A stretch of DNA of 64,000 nt from Polyodon spathula (GCF_017654505.1 NC_054548.1:28073796-28137795); one strand, 5' to 3'; shown: positions 1 through 13,900, numbered from the stretch's first letter. Made by a program: numbers and translations. The notes: generated by a model from the letters alone, not told the origin.

Positions 1-1769
1 AATGTGTGAAAGTTATAGGTGATAACTTGGAGAATTTAAACTGTGCACATAGCCCATAGCAGTTGATTTTGCTGGAAGAGTAACAAGTATGTAACAATTT
101 GTGATGACAAATTATCAATATATATATAAGAACTGGAATGCCAAATTAATAATTTATTCTGAGAATGTGTGCAAGGACAATTATTTTAATCAACATGACT
201 AAAATAATTTGGGGTGTCAATTTTACAAGTGCAAGTGTAGTTAAAGTAAGAAAAATGAACAGCTCCCTCTTATCTGTACTTTAACAGTTGGTCAACTAGT
301 AGGAAAACATCATTACATAATCATTTTATTTATAAATAGTAAAATCTTACAGAATATGGCAAATGTCTTCTCCAACCAATATAAACAAAACCAAGCAAGT
401 GTCTCTCACTGAAAATTCAACACAGTTTTATCTGAACCTGTTTTCTTTAACATCAGTATATGATTTGCCTCCTAAAAAGGTGAAAGTGATGGTATTAACT
501 AATTCATTAGTAAAGGAGGGTTAGGTGGTCATCCAATTACTATATAATGTCAGTCATGGAGGATGGATGGTGCTTGTTAACTCCTAAATAATGATCTTGA
601 AAATGTATATTTACCCAATGTAATGTGCAGATTAACATTATTACTTTGTGTTTATTTCTTTCAGGATTATGCCATGTCTCCTGATGAAATGGTATTGGAC
701 AATAACTGTTAAATTACAGTCGATAAGAAGACAACCAATTTACAAAAGTATCTGTGAAAACTAAACTTGTTCTAGAATATCTGACAGGCTGAGGGCAACA
801 TGCCAGTAAATTTTAATGGCATCCCACTGTGCTGTGTGAGCTATTTTTGTTCTGTTTAAAAACATATGCCAGATTATGCATTTACATATAAAATTATTTC
901 AATCAGTCTGTACTTTGCACACAAATATGTGAGAAAAAAATCTAAATAAAATATTAGATATATTGCATATTAGGATAAATTTTGCAAGTGAATCTGACAA
1001 GCAAGTATAATCCAGCTCATAATACAGCCATAATACAACATTGACATATTTACATATTTAGCCATGTTGGCCAGGAAGTAATAGAACATTATAATAACAT
1101 AACAGATAGTCAAAAAGAGAAAGTTAGAGCAACCCACTAATAGGAGAAAATGTGTCAAGCAACCACTCTTCTCCTGCCCCTGTGTATCCTGCTGAAGCAG
1201 CATCTTTTGTTTAAGCTGTTGACTCCTCACAGATTCAGGAAGGAAGTTTGAAAAACTTAAAAATGCCAAACTTCAAAGAAATGTACTGGAGTACTAAGCA
1301 ACAATCCAGTTCCAGAGAAATCTACTGCAAATGATAAACTTTATATCTGGATATTAAGAAGGCCAACCAGGAGTAAGGAAAACTAGCCTGACAGCAGTAT
1401 ACATCTCAATACAATGGGGGGGGGGGGTCAAGATTTTAGTGAGTTAGTGAAACAACTACCTCAAAGCAGACTGACTAGTTGAGTAAATGCAATGGCCACC
1501 GCTGGTCTTTTACAGAAAGTAAGTATTGCTATTGTAAAATACAAAATGCTTTTTGGTTTAATTATTCATTCTTAAATGCCCTGTTTATGTAATGAACTGA
1601 TACTTCTTTCAATGACCGCAATCTAGGTTCAAGCTCTTCATATAAAACATTTATACTTCTGCAACATCTATCTTGGCTGGTTTCTTAGGCTCACGATTCA
1701 GGCTTTTTATCACTGGACCTAAGACAACATCCTAATGGGTATAGTATAGCTGAATTTTCGTCTCTGCTG

Positions 1770-1831
<62 letters not shown>

Positions 1832-4367
1832 GTGCTTCAGCACAAGGAAGACACATATTGATGGGAAACATACAATTTAAGTTTCACAGAAATCCCCTCA
1901 CAATTTTGTAGGACCATACTAAATTAATGAAGAGCATATTTGCAGCTCTCTGTAGGAATTGGTGAGCATTAGCTCAGTAGTCGCAGTCATCAATAATTGT
2001 GCCGTTGACATGCAGTTGCCAATGATTTATGCTGGTCAGGCTCTTCCTGTTGGACGTAGAACCATTGCGAATGTATTTGCACAAAGCCAGGCCCTTTTCA
2101 TTCCATTTGTGTTCCTCTAATGATTTTCAACTTGACCAACAGCAATTTCTGACTAGTGCATCTGAGGGAGTATGTAGAATAGCTAAAGGAAGTTATTAAT
2201 CAGCACCTTGGCTCTCAACACCAAAGGTTGGATGCACACAATGACAGCGAATTTCAACTGTTTGGTCACAGCCACAACAATACAATATTGAATAAAAGCT
2301 TTACTGATTCACCTATCATGTTCTTTCACACCACCCTTCAACAATTTTTTTGGTGTCACCTATAATAACAAATAATATTTTCTTAAATTATGTTTAACAA
2401 GAATAAAAGCTGCGCACTGAAGTGTTATCAGTTTGATAACACCAACAACTCCATGTTACACAATGACATCTATCTACTGTGAACTGTTGTCAGCTATTGT
2501 GCTATCTTTCACCTAAAGACAATCTTTGGAACAAAAAAAAAAATACTGACATAGAAAATAGGACTGCTTGTAAAGGATAATATATTGAAAAAAAAAACAA
2601 TACAGACAACATAAAATGATTAGATCTTTGAGAAATCCTTTTTTTATTTGTGAAATTTTCTGGGTAGCAAAGACAGGATTCACTATAATACCACTTATGG
2701 AACGTGTTGACAGATTTCAAGCTTCAGAGTGATTAGATAATTATATTAATGAGGAGACTAAAAATATATGACATGTACAGGTAAATTATGACAATGTTTT
2801 TTAAAGCGTACATACAAGATTAAATATAAACCTAACAGGACATGTTTTAACAAGCAATATCAATCTGCTTGAATTAAACATATAAAAATGGATTTGGTGT
2901 GTTGATAGTTAGTATTTAGGGACTCTACAGCTCTGTTGTAAATACTGTTACAATGCAATTCATCCCAGACCCATCTCCTCACATCCCTGAACTGATCTCC
3001 AGTTTAACACTTAATAGTATCGCTCATTTTCACAGGCTGAATGGGTCTCCGCCACACATTTCGGGAGCTCCTGTTAAAGATTTAGTTTAACAATGATAAC
3101 ATTAACAATGGAAAATATATCTAAACTGTAACTTTTTCTACTCCAGTAGTACCTGAAACAACAAAAATCCCCACTGGGTCAATTGCAGCGTTCCAGTGGT
3201 TTAATCCACTTAAAGCAAACTCACTTTGGGACTAAAAAATCAGCAACTGAAGAAAATGAGTCCCACCAGGCAGTGTACCTCATCAGAAGATCCAGTAGTT
3301 TAGTCAAGTTAGACTGATCATGGAAACTAACCCATAGACCAGTATACAGAAAATATAAACCAACATTTCAGACGGTTTGAAGAAACAGTTTCTGTGCATT
3401 GTAGTGGAAATATAAGGAAATAGTTCCCAAAAATGGGACTTGCCAGCCAAAGCACTTTATCCTATATTTAAAAAAATTCTATTGATGGTAGATGTGTTCC
3501 GAGGCCTCTTTTTAAAATTAAGCAAACAAAACAATTTAATTTTACTTGAGCAAGTGTCCCCTACTAAACTGCAGTAGTTTTGTCCTGGGGAATAATTCTT
3601 GAATTTGTATTATCTATAGCCTCAACACAGTTTATTGTCATAGATTAAATGTATTATAAAGGTACAAAGCTGAAACAATATTCTTGTTCTTTAACAGAAA
3701 CTCCCTTCGCAGTCTACCAAGCTAAACACAAGGATGAAAAACAAAAGTTCCAGTTTGAAAAATAAATAAAACATAGCACAGTGTAATATTTGCAAGCATT
3801 GTAAAGAGCAATATACAAGGAGGTATGGAAAGCAGAGTAAGCAGAACAATAAGAATACAAAAACATGATAAATGCATAGTATTAATATTGGAAAAGCAAT
3901 GGACAATTTTATAAGGGCTGCAGGGTGCTATTGGAAGTTTTAAAATCTTAGGCTTATAAAAAAATATGCATTAATCCTCAGTGATGTAATACAGTTAGCA
4001 AAGACATGAGGTGAGCACAGGAAATGATTGGGAATCCCACGCTGCCTCAGCAGAGTGGGACATTATAGTAAAGGAATGCTGCAGCTACCAGCCTCCACTC
4101 TAACTGCGTAGTATAAGTGAGCCAAGGTCCGAATGGAAATTATAGTAATAGAAACACACGATAAATGTGTAAGGGAGGCAGCACCTGTGTTAAAAACTGG
4201 AAGAAAGTAGGCAGCAAAGAAAGCCGTGGAAGATGCAAAGGCTGCCCTTTGAATCTGTGATATCATGGGGCAAGTTCAGCATGGAAGATAGGGTCTTGAT
4301 TTCAGTTCAGCTCCTCCTACATGGCACAAGGCAACCTCAGCTCAACGAAGGAAGCTAGTAGTCAATG
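1..4367. other. No recognisable gene; AT-rich non-coding DNA
   Basis: Apart from a (TTA)n microsatellite at about 1770-1830 I see no coding region, RNA gene or transposon that can be named. The short open frames here are low-complexity or lack any family motif. Confidence 0.5.
1770..1830. repeat. (TTA)n microsatellite
   Basis: About 20 uninterrupted copies of a TTA trinucleotide. Confidence 0.97.
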
Positions 4368-5160
4368 AGGTGCAAAAGCAGGAGGATAGGATGAGGTGTG
4401 TAAAGGTTGTTTCCCCGGCCAAACAGGGAGAATGGATGCGATGGGTGTGGAACAATGCAAGATTGGCTGGCAAGACCTATGGACAATGGAACAGAGCACA
4501 ATCAGTTTTCTCATCAGGTCAACATATGATGTTCTCCCATCACCACAGAGCCTAAACTTCTGGGTAGGAGAGGATCCCTTGTTTACCTGGTAGAGTTAAC
4601 AGTGTCATGGGAGGATGCTGTGGATGAAGCATATGAGAGGAAGAAACTTCGACTAGCTGCTGAAGTGGAACAACGAGGATGGAGAGCCCAGGTTTAGCCA
4701 GTGGAGGTGAACTTACCAGAAGCAGCAGAGAGGAGCAGCAACTGGCTGTGGTTGAGATGGAAATATTCTGGTTGGGGAGCTCAAGCACAATAGAAAGAAA
4801 ACAATGTAGATGTAAGTGTAAGTAAGCTGGGTTGACTTGAGTGGGGGATGATGCCAGTACGACAGAATCACTGTCGGGTCACCCTGAGGTGTCGTGGGCT
4901 AGTCGATGAAACACTGAGTATGGAAGGTGCCCACTTGAAGATCCCAGAGATATACCCTACTTAGCTCAATCCAGACGGATGTCATGCTGATGCTCTGGGG
5001 AGACCGTACTGTGGTTGATCCCTGGAGCCAGCATTACACTTCAGCCATCAACACCAGGCAGAAGGATATCTACATCATCAGATGGATGGAGGTGCAGATG
5101 GATAACATTAGTTTACTGTAAAGCTACATCTTAGTTGGTGCTTATCTTGGCTAGAGCCAC
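4368..5160 (+). mobile_element. 3' end of a non-LTR retrotransposon (LINE), decayed
   Basis: Two reading frames recover pieces of a LINE polyprotein C-terminus that is common in fish genomes. One reads GWQDLWTMEQ followed by TYDVLPSPQSLNFWVGEDP (4450-4580). After an apparent internal deletion, a second reads VELTVSWEDAVDEAYERKK (about 4593-4650), and further on comes AAERSSNWLWLRW (about 4720-4765). The second motif set belongs to the C-terminal domain downstream of the reverse transcriptase. The reverse transcriptase itself is absent, as expected for a 5'-truncated LINE copy. The bases to about 5160 are probably its 3' UTR; the exact end is uncertain. I cannot assign the clade. Confidence 0.6.
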
Positions 5161-5890
5161 GTTCAAATCAGCATGAAATTTTAACCATCTACTCTCATGT
5201 AATGGAAATCAGATATGAGGAATGTAAAGAACAAAGTTTTTCTATATATAACCTATAATATTGAGAAAAATGGGGAAAATCAGAGCTAGAAGACATGATT
5301 TAGTTTAACTTATGATCCCAATGATCTAATCAAATTTTGGTACCCTGCAATTGGGAGTAGCAATGGTACTAACATTAGTCCAAGAAGTGGATCAAACTCA
5401 CTTAGTCCCCCTGTTTCAAATGATGTACTATGCCAGCCAAAAGGGGCAGAAAGGTGCTCAGACCTGAAAAGAAACTAGGGAGATGGGATAACAAGGTTGT
5501 GGCCTTGGTGAGGCTAGCGAATGAGCTGTGACGGGACAGTTGTGGCCGGGGGTACCCTCTAGCCGACGAGGAACCACCAGGGACGGCAGTGACTTGGGCT
5601 GGAGACCGACCTGGTTAGCTGGGGGAGTGAAAACTCACTTCCCTCCAAAAGAACGACCCCTGGCTCCCCGCAGCACTGCATAGTGAAGATAGGGAAGAGA
5701 TCGCTGAGCCACACTCATAGATACGAGAAAGCTGTAAAGAAGCGAAAATACAGGGAGAGGTTAGTGTGACGGGCTATGGATTGGAGGCCACCTGCGCTGT
5801 GGAGAGCAACCCCACCCCCACCCCCCATATTAGCAGGAAACCTCTTGCGGAGAGGGCGCCCCACTCTAGGCATACTAACAAAGGACTTTT
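5161..5890. other. Unassigned, comparatively GC-rich sequence between two retroelement remnants
   Basis: No frame has recognisable motifs. The segment at 5510-5850 is clearly more GC-rich than the surrounding DNA. It directly adjoins the tyrosine-recombinase remnant, so it may be part of the same element, for example a terminal region. Confidence 0.3.
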
Positions 5891-6674
5891 CAGCTGCTGC
5901 AATTTCTAAAGGGGAGGATCTGATGTATGACTCAACTGCTGAAGAAGACCAGTGCCCAATGTTTTAGGTGCTGATTGACTCCTGCTCGTGCTGCAGATGT
6001 GGCTGCTCCGATCCGGAAAGAGTAAGAGGAGTAGAGATTTCAGGATAGCCCAGTCCGAGACAGGATGGAGTTGAGGTGAAATTAAAAATAACGTCTCGTA
6101 ATGATTGTTCTTGAGGAGTTGATGAAAAGAGGATCTGTAGGAAGACAGGAATTCCTGGAGGCCAGATACTCGGTTAGCGCAGAACTTGAACAAAGAGTCA
6201 ATTTTTTGAGAGTTGGATGTACTGACCCTGATGAAGCTGATCGTTTTGGAAGCTCTGATAAAGAGGATACGGAGTTGAGGCGGTAGAAATACTGAATTCC
6301 GGAGATGTAGGCTTTAATGGTATGGGGGCTAAGAGAAGAGAATCCCTTGCATGGACGATGGAGGCTAGAATCTGATGCTCGGAATGGGATGTATTTGGTT
6401 TTTGAGTGCAGAAATTTGTAAATGTTTTCCATCCGGTGGTGTAAGATGATTTGGTCGCTGGGGCTAAGGCTGAGCCATGTATTAGCGAGCAGATTCCAGA
6501 AGGTTGGAGAGTGTTGTATTTAGTTGAATAGCAGATGTCGGTGTTGCAAAGTTTGGTGAGGGCTGAGGTGGCAGCTGGAGCTGAACGAATATATGAAATT
6601 GACTGCTGAAGTAGCTCAGCAGTTTTTTGAGCCTGATTCTGGAAACAAAGGCAGAGAGATGAGATGCCGACCAT
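5891..6674 (-). pseudogene. Tyrosine recombinase of a Ngaro/DIRS- or Crypton-type element, broken
   Basis: Minus-strand frames together give a tyrosine-recombinase outline. An N-terminal core-binding segment reads LAPATKSSYTTGWKTFTNFC (around 6475-6420) and SLSPHTIKAYISGIQYF (around 6345-6295). The catalytic C-terminus follows: SFRIGAATSAARAGVNQH (around 6020-5965), then WSSSAVESYIRSSP (around 5950-5910). In this family the SFRIGAAT box is normally preceded by His; here the codon is TAC (Tyr) at 6024-6022. At least two frame changes and a stop interrupt the gene, so it is not functional. No reverse transcriptase is recognisable next to it, so a Crypton cannot be separated from a deleted Ngaro element. 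Confidence 0.65.
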
Positions 6675-8440
6675 CCTATGAATTAGCGAATACAGGCTAC
6701 CATCATGTCTGCTTGGAATGGAAAAGGAGAACTCACATTCAGAGATTTAGGTTTCACCACTCCAGTCATTCTCCTAATAGTGGAACTCCTTAACTCATAA
6801 TCAAGACAGATTTCCAGTCTAGTACCACGTCTCTCACCATGTATTAATTCTTGTAGTATCTGAGAGGATGAGTGGACATATGACTAAATTACTAAAGGAA
6901 AGCTGGAAGCTCTGGAAGAGGGCAGTTGTAGATTTAAACAGTAAACTAAAGCAACTTTCGCATGCTGCACTAGTGAGCAGATCTGAAGAGGAAGCCGAGA
7001 TTTGCTCTAGTGAGGAGTGATTAAAAGTAGAGGATGAAATCTGCTGAATAGGCAGAGATCCAAGGGAGGAATTCTGTCAGTACTATGCAGATATCTGCTG
7101 AATGCAGTGGATATTGGTATCTGAGAGTTAATGCAGTGTTAGATGATGTCGAGATGGGATATGGTTTCCGAATCTGACTGGCAGCTCATATTGAATGAAA
7201 TGGTGACTTTGAAAGTTGTATGAAGTGCCTTGAAGAAGTTGAAGATGAAGTGTGAATCCAGGAACGAGAAGGTTGTAGGAATGGTCCGAAATTAATGTGA
7301 CTGGGATTCTTAGCATCTCAAAAAAGCCAATACACTTGACTTCATGACCAGGTCCTCGGGGGTGGGGGGGTGATGAATAAAAGTGTATAAGTTTATAGGT
7401 AGGCAGTGACTACAAACTGCTGGAATTGATAGAAAGTTTGGAGTGTGCGAGATTCGAGATTTGCAGCGATAGCAAACCAGCTTAAATTATGTAGAGCTTG
7501 TGGTGTTATGCTGCCTTTTATATGTTATTATTGGAATTTAAACAATTGGCTTCAGTGAAGCAGGGTAGCATATATTTGGTTATTGCAATTAAAATCCTTG
7601 TTTGTGTATAAAACATTTGCTTTAGAACAGTTAGTGATGTATATAAATAAGTTAACATAGGTCTACAAGAGGAGCCTTTAGTATTTAGATGTCACAATTC
7701 GGCAAGTTGAAGTTGCTTTCACGTTGCAAAAGTGCAGCATAAGGAGGCACATGTTCAGAGTGCCTGTCGAAGCTGCCTGGTTGCCCTGGCAACTTACCAC
7801 TCCCAGTAGTCACTCGATGAGGTGTTGTTGTGGTAACCATGGTGTGTGAGGCGCCAGTGGAACAGAGTTGTAGTACGGCAGTGTGGTTGGAGCCAGTCTT
7901 TCTGATGAAAACCCAGACCAATTTGAGTAATGAAGCTGCACTTTGGACGGCACTGTTGCTGGGCTGGAGACTGGATAGAGCAGGAAAGATTAACATTGGA
8001 GCCCCTGCAGCTGAATAGAGAAGCTGAATGAAGGAAAGAATCCTGACCAGGTAGGAAAATAGTTGATAATATCTTGGCAGCGCTGTGTAGAGAAATGACC
8101 AACAGAGAGATAAGCAAGGTTTTAAATATTTAGTGAAGATGTTAAGTTAAAGCACGAATGATGGAGTCTGGGAGTTTGCTACAAAACAAAAACAAAACAG
8201 GAGAAGGGCTGAAGCAGTGCTGAGTGTATAAATAACATAGGAGGAGACTGACAAGTGAACTGTCCCCCCTCCCTGTGGTAGTTTGCGTGGCTAATTCCGC
8301 CCCCGTCGAGTGCTGCCAGGGAGGCTAGAGAAGCCGTATACAGCTATAAAACTTGGAAGTCCAGCGAGGGAGTGCCCTCTATAGCATCCACCGAATTACA
8401 CCTAAAGGTTAGCATTTAAAAATGCCAACACAGGATGTGA
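6675..8440 (-). other. Unassigned sequence, possibly the 5' part of the recombinase element
   Basis: On the minus strand, upstream of the recombinase remnant, the sequence is Ser/Leu-rich in translation and repeatedly interrupted, with no recognisable Gag, RT or RNase H motif. The block from about 8240 to 8400 is GC-rich. It lacks the simple repeats that pepper the rest of the window, which suggests one older insertion, but its limits are not visible. Confidence 0.25.
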
Positions 8441-8630
8441 GGAATCAAGGGGTTAAAGAAATATCCTTTATTTGAAAGGTTGCATCTCCTTTTCCAGTTT
8501 CTATTTGTATACACTGTCTTTCAGATGCTACTGACTGAGTCTTGATTCTTCTGTTAATTTAGACACATTCAAGCTAATTGATCTTTGTATTGCCTTAAAA
8601 AATGGCAAAAGTAATTAAATATTATACATC

Positions 8631-8672
8631 ATTTATATCTCGTTAAATTGGATTTATATCTCGTTAAATTGG
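8631..8672. repeat. Tandem duplication, 21 bp x 2
   Basis: A 21-base unit beginning ATTTATATCTCGTTAAATTG is present twice head to tail (8631-8651 and 8652-8672) with no differences. Confidence 0.9.
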
Positions 8673-8748
8673 AATTGTCTTAAACAGAATATTTAATGTA
8701 TTCAGAAAATGATATAATAGTAATATAACAAGTGTTAATCAATGACAA

Positions 8749-8771
8749 CAACAATAATAATAATAATAATA

Positions 8772-8820
<49 letters not shown>
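8749..8820. repeat. (AAT)n microsatellite
   Basis: Long run of the AAT trinucleotide with one slip near 8773. Confidence 0.97.
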
Positions 8821-8996
8821 CATTTGCAAGATCAGTAAGCAACAGAGAAGTTATACACAATTCACAATTGTATTAATAATAAACCTGTTTATAACATTTT
8901 AAATTATAAACAGCTTTTTTTTATGAGCATTCTGTAAAATAATTTATAGATGGGTACTTTGAAGGAAATTCTATCAGGAATACATTTTGTATCGCA

Positions 8997-8999
<3 letters not shown>

Positions 9000-9068
<69 letters not shown>

Positions 9069-9069
9069 T
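9000..9069. repeat. Compound (CT)n(CA)n microsatellite
   Basis: About 23 CT units (9001-9046) are followed directly by about 11 CA units. Open frames across it are low-complexity artefacts. Confidence 0.97.
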
Positions 9070-11220
9070 ACAGTTTTCTTTTGTGAACATACTGCAATCT
9101 TGGTTTACAACAATAGGACATGTTTACCTCAATGCCATCATAACAAATATGTGATTTCATTTCTTAAGCCTGTTCTAGGCAAGACAGACTCCATATTGAA
9201 ATTCATGAATTTTGCACAGAACTGCATCATCATTTTGTGAAGGTTAGGTGACAGCTTTGTCCTAAACCTATTTGCTATATTTGTGTTATTTTAAGTATAT
9301 TCTGAAATGGGTCAATTCAGGATACGTACTTTACTTCCAAAGTTATGAACATGAGTTTATTATCCTTGTGTAAATTCACTGTTTATTTAAAATAAACAAA
9401 TAAAGGCATTTCATAAAAAGTCAAAAATAATAATCTGGAAAGTGCTATGAATAAAATGTGATAATTGAATGATACATAAAAATATGTTTTTTAATGAATG
9501 TCAGACAAAGCTCATAGCTTAGTCTTTATGGTGAATAAATAAAATAAAAGCAAAGGCACTGCATGCATGGCTGCTATTGCGAGTAACTACAATCTAAGTG
9601 ATTTTCTTCCAGCACAGGGTAGATGACGTAAATCACAGTGCAGAGATGCAGTTAAGCTGCTTGATATACTCAGGGAAGCAATAGATCAACCTGCTCTTTT
9701 TGGGCAGACATCCTAAGGTATGGCCTAGGAGTCAGTAACACAGTTGTTACAATTTATGAAAACATAAACATATACTGCAGTATATGTTTGGCTGCTACGC
9801 AACTTAAAATAATAAGAATAGGAAGTACATGTTCATTTTCTAGTAAAAGGCTTGTGTTTACACTACATATTATTACGTTAAAATATTAAAGTTTGTAATG
9901 TACCAAACCTTACCCTTTTCCAAATTCCTAAACACTGAGATTTGTAAGCAAACATGTAAAAAATGTGTTATTTTCTCCTGTTGTAGACTTCTATTTTAGT
10001 TTCTTTTTTTTTTTTCTAATTTTTTTTTTTTTTTTTTTAACCAGATTATTTATATTGTCTATCTTGTATTTTATTAGACAAGTCATGATGTTGCTAAAAG
10101 ATGAACTACACATGCATAAATTGCACCTTTTTTGTTTTGGATCACTGGTATATACAGTATTATACATTAGTTATTTTTCCAAATTTAAAAAGCCCAAGTC
10201 TAATGCTGCTTCTGCTGCAACCCACTTACCAATCAACAGAACTGAAGCTCAATGGGAGACCCCTTCTCCCACTGTTGAGCCCATCTCTTTCCACCCACTG
10301 AAGCTGATGTTTCCAAGCTACTGAAGTCTGGGGGCAAGGCCAAGTCTGGCTCGTCTGTCTAGTCCTGTCGGATGCCTGACTACTAGGGATGGCTGAAGCA
10401 CTATGAGGTGAACTTATCCCAACCATCCTCCACAAATCTATGGGCGTGCAAAGACCAATGCCTTTGTTGCTGTTGATAACATTTACTTGATCCAGCACCG
10501 GATTTTAGCACGTTGCGCAAGGTACCTGGAATAACGCAAGTATTAGAAAAACAATAAGCAACATAAATGTAGTCAGAAATTACCTCAGCCTCATGCCCTC
10601 TGTGGGATGTTAAGCAATATAGACTGATGGCCCTCAGAAAACAGAGGCTCATGAGTAACGAGGAAATCATCCAACTCCACCCTCCAAAAAAGCCTTCCGT
10701 TCAGTTACTAGAAACGTGAACTGATCCTTATTTTAATTTCAGTCAGCGTGGCATGCCGTCAAACCAAAAATAATAACAGCACTAACTGTATGCATGCACA
10801 CAATCAGGCTTGAGTTTGTTTGTAAAGAAAAGGTTTCAAATAGTTTGACTGAACGTACACTTTGAACAACTCAAATTGCATGCATACGAAAAAATACTAC
10901 AGTATAATTGATGCAGATATATAATATGCATTTACAAAATAATTGTGTGTATCTGATACATTACTTTAATTGATGTAACACAATGCTTTATACATCATTT
11001 TTTTCCAACTAACACTCTCTATTGTCTTATAAAAAGCCTTTATATAACTTCAGTTTCTTTCTTTCACTCCTTATGAATTCTGCAGTCGCATGTAGTGTAT
11101 TACAATTTACTATTTGCTATAACCAGTACATTATTAAGAGTTGTTTGTTTGTTATACTAAAAAATATTTGACACATTTAATAAAAGAATTACCAGACTTA
11201 TATGTCACTAGAAACCAGAG
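9070..11220. other. No recognisable gene; non-coding DNA
   Basis: There is a T-rich low-complexity run near 10005-10040. A less AT-rich patch at 10200-10680 resembles an exon on the minus strand but has stops in all frames (see rejected items). Nothing else can be named. Confidence 0.4.
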
Positions 11221-11222
11221 AT

Positions 11223-11252
11223 GATAATAATAATAATAATAATAAAATAATA

Positions 11253-11286
<34 letters not shown>
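11223..11286. repeat. (AAT)n microsatellite
   Basis: AAT repeat with two slips in the middle. Confidence 0.95.
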
Positions 11287-12420
11287 CAGTATTAATCGGT
11301 CTAAATAAGCCAGGTCTTATATTTAGTAAATATTGTTAACAATCATTTAACTAAATCTGATTGCTTGTTTGTACACAGCACACTCCCAGAGCAGTTCCTG
11401 TTCATGGAGGATATAAAATGTCTGTTGAAGTCACATGACAGGCCACAGAGCAACATATTTAAAGATATCTTTAATACAGTTCAATATACTGCCACCTTTC
11501 GCTTGTAAGTTAATGACATGTATTGTATATCTTATTAAGCAAAACATGTGGTATCCATCCATTGCAATACTCTTAAAGATACCAGCAAAAATTTATAGTA
11601 TTAGAAGCATAAAAAACACATAGGAAAAAACTCACATAAAACCAAAAACAAATTATGTGTCTATGATGATCACAAACATAAATGCATGTGTGTAAATTCA
11701 CAGTGTTACTAAATGTCACACAAGATCACTATCATTATTAGTGTAGCTTGTTCTATAAATTCAGTCAGATTCTACATTCTGTAAAAATCCAGTTTGGTAG
11801 TTGTTACTGCGTATGGTGATCTTTATTGAGACTTTTACTTTATTTATTTTTTACTGTATAGGATTAAAAAAGATGATAAAATCTGTTAAGAAAAAAGTAA
11901 AGGGATTACCAATATACATTTAAAAATATGTACATTCTAAAGGGACATACAGCTTTGGAACATATGTTTTTTAATATTTAAAAAAATAATAATCTGAAAA
12001 CAGTTTTTGTTTAATGCTATCAATACAATCATACATTGATTAATAGTTATTTGAAAAAAAAAAACATCCCTCATTAATGCTTCTTAGTGATAAAAATACT
12101 AGGTATTTAAATAGACTGTCATTTGCTCTGTATTTATTAACATGTGTTCTTTTCTGTCATTAATCCAAATGTAAACAATATCAATATATCATTCTCCACT
12201 TTACACTGATAAATAATACAGAAAAAAATTAAATAAACATAATTTAAAAAGGGGAAGAAATCATAAAAAAAAAATGTTTTAGGTTTATTACGTAATAATT
12301 GATTTCTGTAAAACATTGCACTGAAATGTTGTAAGTAAAAAATCTGATGCAATTAAAACACATATTCTAGATTAGTATTACTGAATATATTATTTGTTGA
12401 AATATATATTATATTTTGTT
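11287..12420. other. No recognisable gene; AT-rich non-coding DNA
   Basis: No coding, RNA or transposon motif was recognised. Confidence 0.45.
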
Positions 12421-12423
12421 ATA

Positions 12424-12425
<2 letters not shown>

Positions 12426-12505
<80 letters not shown>

Positions 12506-12508
12506 CTC
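12426..12508. repeat. Compound (TA)n(GA)n microsatellite
   Basis: A (TA)n run (12426-12468) is followed by (GA)n (to 12503). It then flips into CTCTCTC, giving a short inverted end. Confidence 0.97.
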
Positions 12509-12633
12509 TCAACCTAGTTTTACTTGGATTGTAAAAAGGAAAAATTGAATACAATGAATAACTTTTAAAAACAAATTGTTTTAAATGTCATATTGTTAAC
12601 AAAAAGCATCCAATGACCCACAATAATAAATGC

Positions 12634-12634
<1 letters not shown>

Positions 12635-12676
<42 letters not shown>
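12635..12676. repeat. (TTA)n microsatellite
   Basis: About 13 TTA units. Confidence 0.95.
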
Positions 12677-12677
<1 letters not shown>

Positions 12678-12799
12678 TATTGTTTGTATATTTTTCTGGT
12701 ACTATATATATAAGTATATATATTTCTTTGTCAAGTTCATGTACTTTCTCATACCACCTTTAAAATACAACAAACTGGAATTAAGTTTGAAATCTGAAT

Positions 12800-13900
12800 A
12801 ATGTGGCCAATAATATAGACATTCTTAGATACGGTATGAAGTAATTATTTTTTATTATTATTCATAAATGATAAAAAAAAAATACATGTGCTGGGATAAA
12901 CAACAAATATGTAGCCAGATCGTACACCGATACTATACTTGTTCCTCGCTTTTCAGATGCTACAACTCCCTTTAGATTATTCATTCAATTGCATTGTCTT
13001 TTATGGCTCCACAATAAACACAATTATGTACAAGTGCAAGTGTATTCTGATTGACCAAGTAGTCAGAACATAATCTTTGTCAATGAATAATCAAACATCA
13101 TTAGGATTAAACACATTTTTATTGTACCTCCCTCACTAGTCAGTTGCATTTGCAATAGCTGCCTCAATTAAAATGTGTGTATTGGCCAACATGTCATTTA
13201 AATTTAGTTAGAAAAACCTGACATCATTATCTTTGACATATATTTTGGTCATATAGTGCAATATGTGGAAAGCAGTCACAGACTAATGAAAAAATTAGTG
13301 AGGGAAAAAGAATTGACAATGTTTGTATAAAAATAGGTGCTACTTTAAAATATCAATGTTGCACAAGTCAATTATTACTTCGATTATTATTTATTTATTT
13401 TTACTTATTTTTTTTTTTTTTTAAAACTCGTAATGATTTGTCTGAGATAAAACAGTAAAGACCCATTAAGGTCTCCTATTTCAAAAGTGCAGAAAGCATA
13501 CAAAAACACTTTTTTTGTTGTTTTAAATGGAGCCTCACGTTGGAGTTGGGGTGTGCCAACTTTCATTAAAGCCACTTTGGCTGTGTAGCGTAAAGGATAT
13601 ATAATCAGGAGCAAAACCTTTAACTGCAATAAGCAATAACACAATGTTAAATGATGAACCACTATGCTTCTGAAAGTATATGGTGGAATTTAGTAAATGA
13701 TGTCCCTAAATAGTTAAATACAGGGTTCTGAGATTTAGATTTAGGGCCAGAGCAGATGGAAATAGCATGTGCACTATAATGCACTGTAGACAGTTTGCTG
13801 TTTAGAACAGGAAGTGATCAATAAACTGTGGTATATCACAATGTGATTAACTTCCTTAGAAGATATATAGATACATACCTGTACAGCTTGAATGTGGATT
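12800..13900. other. No recognisable gene; non-coding DNA downstream of SLITRK5
   Basis: Only poly(T)/(A) tracts and short frames without family motifs are visible. Part of it could be distal SLITRK5 3' UTR. Confidence 0.4.

Noticed and set aside
10226..10670. Minus-strand exon-like patch with an acceptor-like CCAG near 10520 and a GTAAGT donor at about 10231
   Set aside because: All three frames contain stops between the two sites and no family motif is visible; chance splice consensus or a retroelement scrap is more likely.
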